Shown here piece by piece: positions 1 through 3,483 of a stretch of DNA of 12,044 nt (position 1 is its first letter; each line of letters begins with the position of its first letter). Source of the stretch: an uncultured Planctomycetaceae bacterium (GTDB lineage Bacteria; Planctomycetota; Planctomycetia; Pirellulales; UBA1268). The translations under genes were made by a program, and so were the position numbers. Under the pieces are notes generated by a model, which saw nothing but the letters and a program-made list of their open reading frames with translations, made no database searches and was not told the origin of the DNA. The stretch is taken from the NCBI GenBank assembly GCA_903885855.1, contig CAISKG010000021.1, forward strand, positions 1-12,044. The letters are read 5' to 3'.

Positions 1-450
1 GCCGCCAAGCCGGCCGCCAAGCCGGCCGCCAAGCCCGCGGCCGCGAAGGCCGCACCAGGCAAGCCCTCCACCGCCGACATCCTCGCCGCGGCCCGCGCGA
101 AGGGGGGGGCCGCACCGGCCGCCAAGCCGGCCGGCAAGCCCTCCACCGCCGACATCCTCGCCGCGGCCCGAGCGAAGGGGGGCGCGACGGCCAAACCCGC
201 GGACGCAGCCCCGGCCGGCGGCGCCGCGCCCGGCGCCGCCAAACCCTCCACCGCCGAGATCCTCGCCCGTGCCCGGGCGGCGAAGCCACCGGCGGCGGCC
301 CCCGCCGAACCCGCCGACGAATCAACCGCCGCGGAAGCGGAAGCCCCCGCCGCGCCTCCGAAAAAGTCCGCCGGCGCCGCGAAGGGCGCGCTGCCCACCA
401 CCACGGCCGACAAGATCGCCTGGTGCCGCGCCCACGACGCGAAGGGGTGA
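1..450 (+). CDS. Ala/Lys/Pro-rich repeat tail of an unidentified protein (3' partial)
   Basis: The frame is open from the first base to TGA at 448-450, giving 149 residues; the start lies outside the window. I do not recognise the protein. The visible part is low complexity (Ala, Lys, Pro) and carries a short motif KPSTADILAAARAK at residues 21-34 and 46-59. A variant, KPSTAEILARARAAK, is at 81-95, and a degenerate fourth copy, TADKIAWCRAHDAKG, forms the extreme C-terminus (135-149). The motif looks like a short amphipathic helix tethered by flexible AAKP linkers, so this is probably the tail of a larger protein whose folded domain is upstream. The first two copies are almost identical at DNA level, which points to recent duplication. 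Coding is supported by strong third-position GC and by conservation of the motif only in this frame. The function is unknown. No hairpin follows within 20 nt of the stop. Confidence 0.75.
   Translation, partial: AAKPAAKPAAKPAAAKAAPGKPSTADILAAARAKGGAAPAAKPAGKPSTADILAAARAKGGATAKPADAAPAGGAAPGAAKPSTAEILARARAAKPPAAAPAEPADESTAAEAEAPAAPPKKSAGAAKGALPTTTADKIAWCRAHDAKG
58..182 (+). repeat. 75-bp direct repeat with poly-G tract inside a coding region
   Basis: The segment starting at 58 recurs at 133 with a period of 75 bp. The first 38 nt are identical and the next differs by one base (CGC versus CGA for Arg). The first copy ends in a run of eight G (102-109) and the second in a run of six (about 177-182). 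The repeat encodes the KPSTADILAAARAKGG motif. Near-identical tandem copies with G runs are prone to copy-number change and slippage; that consequence is inference. Confidence 0.85.
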
Positions 451-483
451 GCGCCCTCCGTCGCCGTGTCGAGCGACCGCGAA

Positions 484-567
484 CGCTCCGCCGCGTGCGC
501 TCCATTGCCAGCGCTCCGCCGCGTGCGTTTCGCCGCGATCGCTCTGCCACGAGCGCTCCGCGTGGCG
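484..567. repeat. Three tandem 28-nt units, noncoding
   Basis: A 16-nt core, CGCTCCGCCGCGTGCG, occurs exactly at 484-499 and 512-527. A three-mismatch version is at 540-555, so all three start 28 nt apart and are separated by 12-nt non-identical spacers. The cores and spacers form small stems: GAGCG/CGCTC at 471-475/484-488, GCGCT/AGCGC at 497-501/510-514 and CGCTC/GAGCG at 540-544/551-555. The array sits after the stop at 450 and before the promoter at 661. It is too short and too irregular for a CRISPR array. It could be a decayed intergenic repeat element or a structured 3' region. Confidence 0.6.
545..567 (+). terminator. GC hairpin, possible transcript end for the 1-450 gene
   Basis: The arms GCCACG (546-551) and CGTGGC (561-566) pair perfectly around a 9-nt loop, and T545-G567 adds a wobble pair. 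There is no U tract. It lies about 95 nt after the stop at 450, so it is only a candidate 3' end. It overlaps the last 28-nt repeat unit, and the competing stem CGCTC/GAGCG (540-555) could form instead. Confidence 0.3.
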
Positions 568-641
568 CGGATTCGCCCGTCAGGCTCACCGCAATCGGCA
601 GGGTTCCATCGGGGCGATTCGAGGCCCCGCGGGAAAACGAT

Positions 642-656
642 TTCCGGCTTCCGGAA
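642..656. promoter_or_regulatory. Inverted repeat TTCCGG-CTT-CCGGAA upstream of a promoter
   Basis: A perfect 6-bp inverted repeat with a 3-nt centre ends 4 nt before the -35 hexamer at 661. The position fits an activator or repressor site; equally it could be the tail hairpin of an upstream transcript, since the arms would form a 6-bp stem with a triloop. No regulator can be named. Confidence 0.35.
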
Positions 657-660
657 TTGT

Positions 661-688
661 TTGACTCGCGCGAGTACCGGCCCATAAT
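661..688 (+). promoter_or_regulatory. Sigma70-type promoter TTGACT-N16-CATAAT
   Basis: TTGACT at 661-666 and CATAAT at 683-688 each match the sigma70 consensus at five of six positions, with 16 nt between them. A start of transcription near 695 is expected. The region is also the most AT-rich in the local spacer. The next convincing coding start is at 925, so the transcript would have a leader of about 230 nt unless a small RNA lies in between. Confidence 0.55.
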
Positions 689-924
689 GGCGACGACTCG
701 GCGGTGACACCGCACGGAAAATCCCTCCGGTTCGTCTCTGCGAACCCTCTCGGGGATCCCGAGGTTTCCGGTGTGCCGGGTATGGCTGGTCGTCGCCGCG
801 ACGCCGTCGTCGGCGGTTCCCCTGGCCCGCGATCCCCACGTCCGCCGTCGTGCCGCAGGCCGCCTCCCCTTCCCTCATTCCTTCCCCTTCCCCCTCACCC
901 CCAACCAGGAGTCGTTTCGTTCCG
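689..924 (+). other. Structured leader between promoter and the gene at 925
   Basis: No convincing gene lies here. Three hairpins follow one another. GGTTCG/CGAACC pairs at 729-734/741-746. CTCGGG/CCCGAG pairs at 749-754/758-763 with a 3-nt GAT loop and a flanking T-G wobble. CCGG/CCGG pairs at 768-771/776-779. The leader ends in a pyrimidine tract, 863-902, broken only by A at 877 and 897, immediately before the ribosome binding site. It could be a regulatory 5' UTR or a small RNA; there is no match to a riboswitch I know. A GTG-initiated frame from 704 is open but Pro/Ser/Arg-rich and looks like noise. Confidence 0.4.
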
Positions 925-1152
925 ATGGCCCGGATCCGCAACGTTTTCGAAATCATCGAGCTGTACGGTCACGACGAGAACTTCGAGCCACAAGCCACCC
1001 CCGAGTTCATCCCCACGAGGGCCCCGGCCGGCTCGCGGGAGAAGCTCGACATCCTCGCTGAACGGATCCAGCGAGGGATGCCGCTGTGGCACCCCGAAGA
1101 CTCGACCGAGACCTCGACCGCCGTCCTCGTCGGCGCCGGCGACGACCGCTAG
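925..1152 (+). CDS. Conserved-looking hypothetical protein, 75 aa
   Basis: The ATG at 925 gives MARIRNVFEIIELYGHDENF and a frame to TAG at 1150-1152. The frame is open further upstream (ATG at 850), but that extension would translate the pyrimidine tract as a Ser/Pro-rich stretch. An AGGAG at 907-911, with a rather long 13-nt spacing, supports 925. The protein has no signal peptide or membrane segment, so it should be cytoplasmic. The N-terminal part (residues 1-15) looks helical and the segment GSREKLDILAERIQRG (about 34-49) is a second amphipathic helix; it is followed by the short aromatic motif MPLWHPED and a Thr/Ser-rich tail. The sequence shape is that of a small lineage-specific protein and I cannot assign a function. 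It is transcribed towards smpB, with a hairpin-rich convergent spacer between them. Confidence 0.7.
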   Translation: MARIRNVFEIIELYGHDENFEPQATPEFIPTRAPAGSREKLDILAERIQRGMPLWHPEDSTETSTAVLVGAGDDR

Positions 1153-1173
1153 AGCCGCTGTCCGAGTTGTTTC

Positions 1174-1194
1174 CGGAAAGGTCGGACCTTTCCG
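1174..1194. terminator. Perfect 10-bp inverted repeat after the 75-aa gene
   Basis: CGGAAAGGTC (1174-1183) is followed by one G and then its exact reverse complement (1185-1194). It begins 22 nt after the stop at 1152. As RNA it would form a 9-bp stem with a 3-nt loop. There is no U tract. Because the symmetry is almost centre-perfect, it could also be a protein-binding site on DNA. Confidence 0.45.
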
Positions 1195-1252
1195 CACCCG
1201 TGCCGGGCCGGCCGAGGCCCCCACGACGCCGTTGAATCCCGATGCATCGCAC

Positions 1253-1289
1253 CGGCCGCCGCGATGGGCTCCGCCCGTCGCGGCGGCCG
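1253..1289 (+). terminator. 17-bp GC hairpin with triloop in convergent spacer
   Basis: The arm 1253-1269 pairs with 1273-1289 over 17 positions around the loop TCC (1270-1272). The single non-Watson-Crick pair is T1265-G1277, which is a U-G wobble in + strand RNA but A-C in - strand RNA, so the structure favours + strand transcripts. It is followed by GTGCTGTTT, a weak U-rich tail. A second hairpin at 1305-1330 (core TGCCGCCG/CGGCGGCA at 1308-1315/1320-1327, loop GATG) lies 15 nt further on. Together they probably terminate transcripts in the space between the gene at 925 and smpB. Confidence 0.55.
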
Positions 1290-1304
1290 TGCTGTTTCCG
1301 GGCC

Positions 1305-1330
1305 GTCTGCCGCCGGATGCGGCGGCAGGC
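1305..1330. terminator. Second hairpin in the convergent spacer
   Basis: TGCCGCCG (1308-1315) and CGGCGGCA (1320-1327) pair perfectly around GATG. C1307-G1328, T1306-G1329 and G1305-C1330 extend the stem to about 11 pairs. It could serve transcripts from either strand; for smpB it lies about 90 nt beyond the stop. Nearer smpB, a T6 run at 1405-1410 follows a weak CCACG/CGTGG pairing on the + strand. I do not consider that a clear terminator. Confidence 0.4.
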
Positions 1331-1419
1331 ACCCCCGACAAACCTCGGCTTTCTCAGCGCGCCCAGCGGCGCAACGCCACGCGGCCGGTGGGGTCGTGGA
1401 GGCCTTTTTTCACCGACAG

Positions 1420-2025
1420 CTAGCCGCCGCGCCGCGCCTTGATGCCCGCCTCGATGTCGCGCCGGGCCGACTGGGCCTTGAGCTTCTGGCGCTTGTCGTG
1501 CAGCTGGCGGCCGCGTCCCACACCGACGAGCACCTTCACGCGGCCGTCCTTGAAGTACATCTTCAGCGGCACCAGTGTCAGCCCCTTCTCCAGCGCCTGC
1601 GACGCGAATTTCCGCATCTCGCGCCGGTGGAGGAGCAGCTTCCGCGGCCGCTTCGGCCGATGGTTGAGCTGGTTCGCCTTCTCGTACTCGGGGATGTCGC
1701 AGCCCAGGAGCCATGCCTCGCCCCCCTCGATGCGGCCGTAGGCCTCGTCGAGCGACATCCTTCCCACGCGCAGGCTCTTCACCTCGCTGCCCACCAGCAC
1801 GATCCCGCACTCGAGGGTGTCGAGGATCTCGTACTCGTGGCGCGCCTTGCGGTTCTCCGCGATCACGCGTTCGGGCGGCGCGTCGTCGCGGCCCTGCCCC
1901 CCCTTGCCGCCGCCTCCCGCGGCGCCGCCTTTGGCGCCCCCCTTCGCGCCTCCCTTGCCGGCGCCCCCTTTGGAGGCCGCCTTCGACTTTCCCCCGGAAG
2001 GCTGGGTGGGTTTGGGTGCGGACAC
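1420..2025 (-). CDS. smpB: SsrA-binding protein SmpB with extended N-terminus
   Basis: SmpB binds tmRNA (SsrA) and brings it to stalled ribosomes for trans-translation. The 201-aa product contains the family signatures: ENRKARHEYEIL and GIVLVGSEVKSLR (about 57-85), a short segment with HRPKRPRKLLLHRRE, then LVPLKMYFKDGRVKV and VGVGRGRQLHDKR, and the basic C-terminal tail. The core from about residue 53 to the end has the usual length of roughly 150. The first 50 residues are an extra low-complexity extension, with Gly/Lys/Ala triplets at about 20-45. The start is GTG at 2025-2023. On the - strand it is preceded by GGAG with 8-nt spacing (complement of 2034-2037), which supports this start over an internal one near the core. 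That GGAG is itself in a small stem (2034-2037/2041-2044), next to a 6-bp hairpin at 2045-2060. The stop is TAG. The gene is divergent from the FGE-like gene. Family assignment is firm; the extension's role is unknown. Confidence 0.96.
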   Translation of the reverse strand: MSAPKPTQPSGGKSKAASKGGAGKGGAKGGAKGGAAGGGGKGGQGRDDAPPERVIAENRKARHEYEILDTLECGIVLVGSEVKSLRVGRMSLDEAYGRIEGGEAWLLGCDIPEYEKANQLNHRPKRPRKLLLHRREMRKFASQALEKGLTLVPLKMYFKDGRVKVLVGVGRGRQLHDKRQKLKAQSARRDIEAGIKARRGG

Positions 2026-2162
2026 GTGAGCGACTCCGCCGGAGGGTCGCGCCGGCGACCGGATCGGGACAACGGACGCGGCGCCTGCGGTTTTCCGGGC
2101 CCCGGCTCCCCAGGCTACACTGACGGGCTCGAGCCCGAGCCCACCATTCTATTCGCCGCACC
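2026..2162. promoter_or_regulatory. Divergent smpB / FGE-like spacer with 14-bp palindrome
   Basis: The spacer contains the perfect palindrome CGGGCTCGAGCCCG at 2124-2137. For the rightward gene, TACACT at 2116-2121 is a possible -10 element, though no good -35 precedes it (TTTTCC at about 2091-2096 is the best). For smpB, TAGAAT on the - strand (complement of 2146-2151) is a possible -10, also without a clear -35. If the rightward -10 is real, transcription starts inside or just before the palindrome, so the palindrome could be an operator or a 5' UTR hairpin. The smpB ribosome binding site and its two small stems occupy 2034-2060. Confidence 0.35.
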
Positions 2163-3404
2163 ATGGAAGCCTGCCCGTCCCGTTCGAGCATCGCGATGCG
2201 TCTGGTCCTGTTCGCCCTGCTCCTCCTGCCGCCGACGGCGATCCGTTCCGGCCGTGCCGACGACAGCGTGGCCGCCGCAGGCCCCGGATTCGTGGCCGGT
2301 GAGGCGAAGCCGGAGGGGGATGGCCCGGCCGTCCAGGTGCCCGGCGGCTGGATGGTGGCCTACGACGAGACGATCCCCGGCACGGACGTCACCTTCCGGA
2401 TGGTGCCGGTGCCCGGGGGCACGTTCCGCATGGGCAGCCCCGCCGACGAGGAGGGGCGCAGCGACGACGAGGGGCCGCAGTTCGAGGTCACGATCGAGCC
2501 GTTCTGGATCGGGGCCCACGAGGTCAGCTGGGCGGAGTACAAGGGCTTCATGGCCGCCTGCGATCTCTTCAAGGCGGTCGAGTCGGCGCGGCTCCGCCCC
2601 GCGGTGACCCCCGACACCGAGGCCGACGCGGTCACCGCCCCCTCCAACCTCTACGATCCCACCACCACCTTCACCCACGGCGAGGAGCCCGACCTGCCGG
2701 CGTCGACCATGACGCAGTACGCCGCCCGGCAGTACACGAAGTGGGTCAGTCTCCTCACGACGCGCTTCCACCGCCTGCCCAGCGAGGCGGAGTGGGAATA
2801 CGCCTGCCGGGCCGGCACGGCGACCCCGTGGTCGAGCGGGAGCGACCCCGGCGCCCTCGACGGCCAGGCCTGGTTCGCCGACAACGCCGACGACACGACG
2901 CACGCCATCGGCGGCAAGGCGCCCAACGCCTGGGGCCTCCACGACATGCACGGCAACGTCGCCGAATGGGTCGTCGACCAACTCGTCGCCGACGGCTACG
3001 CCCGCCAGGCGGGCCTGCCGCAGCCGGTGTCGGCGGCCGACGCCATCCAGTGGCCCACCAAACTCCAGCAGCGCGTGGTGCGCGGCGGCTCCTACTACGA
3101 CGACGCCGACCGCCTGCGCAGCGCCGCCCGGCGCGGCTCCGAGGACGTCGCCTGGAAGGAGGTCGATCCCAATCTCCCCAAGAGCCCGTGGTGGTACACC
3201 GAGGATCCGGCGCTCGGCGTGGGCATGCGGCTGGTGCGCCCCTTCGCCGCGCCCGACCGGGACACGCGGCTGAAGTGGTGGGAGGCGGACATCGAAAGCA
3301 TCCGGCTCGACGCCGCCGACCGCATCCTCCAGGGGCGTGGTGCCCGGGCCGTGGTCGATCCGCAGCTCCCCGCCGACGCCAAGTCGAAGGGAATCGGCAA
3401 CTGA
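2163..3404 (+). CDS. Exported formylglycine-generating-enzyme (SUMF1/FGE) family protein, catalytic Cys absent
   Basis: The 413-aa protein has an N-terminal signal peptide (hydrophobic LVLFALLLLPP, cleavage near GRA-DD) and one FGE-sulfatase fold domain. Family motifs in order are MVPVPGGTFRMGS (80-92), then FWIGAHEVSWAEY, RLPSEAEWEYACRAG (204-218), MHGNVAEWV (262-270) and VVRGGSYYDD (305-314), ending in GVGMRLVRP. True FGEs oxidise a sulfatase cysteine using two active-site cysteines in the segment after the GGSY motif. Here that segment reads YDDADRLRSAARR and has none, so formylglycine formation is unlikely. A binding, structural or otherwise altered role is more probable (inference). An unusual insertion at roughly 135-175 separates the first motif block from the rest. 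The start at 2163 lacks a Shine-Dalgarno; ATG at 2196 (MRLVLF) gives a more standard signal peptide and is a real alternative. A tandem hairpin follows the stop, and the propeller gene begins 79 nt later. Confidence 0.9.
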   Translation: MEACPSRSSIAMRLVLFALLLLPPTAIRSGRADDSVAAAGPGFVAGEAKPEGDGPAVQVPGGWMVAYDETIPGTDVTFRMVPVPGGTFRMGSPADEEGRSDDEGPQFEVTIEPFWIGAHEVSWAEYKGFMAACDLFKAVESARLRPAVTPDTEADAVTAPSNLYDPTTTFTHGEEPDLPASTMTQYAARQYTKWVSLLTTRFHRLPSEAEWEYACRAGTATPWSSGSDPGALDGQAWFADNADDTTHAIGGKAPNAWGLHDMHGNVAEWVVDQLVADGYARQAGLPQPVSAADAIQWPTKLQQRVVRGGSYYDDADRLRSAARRGSEDVAWKEVDPNLPKSPWWYTEDPALGVGMRLVRPFAAPDRDTRLKWWEADIESIRLDAADRILQGRGARAVVDPQLPADAKSKGIGN

Positions 3405-3407
3405 CGC

Positions 3408-3442
3408 GGGCCTCCGGCCCTGCCGCCCCGTGCGGAGGCGGC
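3408..3442 (+). terminator. Tandem hairpins after the FGE-like gene
   Basis: GGGCC/GGCCC (3408-3412/3416-3420, loop TCC) starts 3 nt after the stop. It is followed at once by GCCGCC/GGCGGC (3422-3427/3437-3442), whose loop can add two more C-G pairs across a bulged A3436. No U tract follows. It could reduce read-through or mark a processing or stability point between this gene and the propeller gene at 3484. Confidence 0.4.
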
Positions 3443-3483
3443 GCATCGCACGCTCCATGTCCCCTTCCCGAGGCGGAATCCCC

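Noticed and set aside
484..567. CRISPR array
   Set aside because: Three 16-nt cores with 12-nt spacers, the third degenerate, are far too short, and no cas gene is present.
269..664. A 131-aa Pro/Arg-rich frame overlapping the partial gene and the 28-nt repeats
   Set aside because: Out-of-frame reading of the Ala/Pro-rich tail that runs into noncoding repeats; no ribosome site.
1405..1410. T6 run as an intrinsic terminator U tract
   Set aside because: The only preceding pairing (CCACG/CGTGG) is 5 bp with a large loop and is separated from the T run; in orientation it would end a + strand transcript just past the 3' end of smpB.
1153..1419. tmRNA (ssrA) gene beside smpB
   Set aside because: I found no tRNA-Ala-like acceptor end, CCA or tag reading frame; the stems are simple local hairpins.
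704..1423. A GTG-started 239-aa frame over the leader and the 75-aa gene
   Set aside because: Pro/Ser/Arg-rich throughout, it translates the pyrimidine tract and the terminator hairpins and overlaps a better gene.
1264..2607. A 447-aa open frame on the + strand crossing smpB and the start of the FGE-like gene
   Set aside because: It spans a hairpin, smpB antisense and a divergent promoter region; its translation is low complexity and without motif.
3457..3483. An earlier ATG (3457) as start of the 820-aa propeller
   Set aside because: It adds nine residues, MSPSRGGIP, without a ribosome site; 3484 has AGGCGGA at proper spacing.
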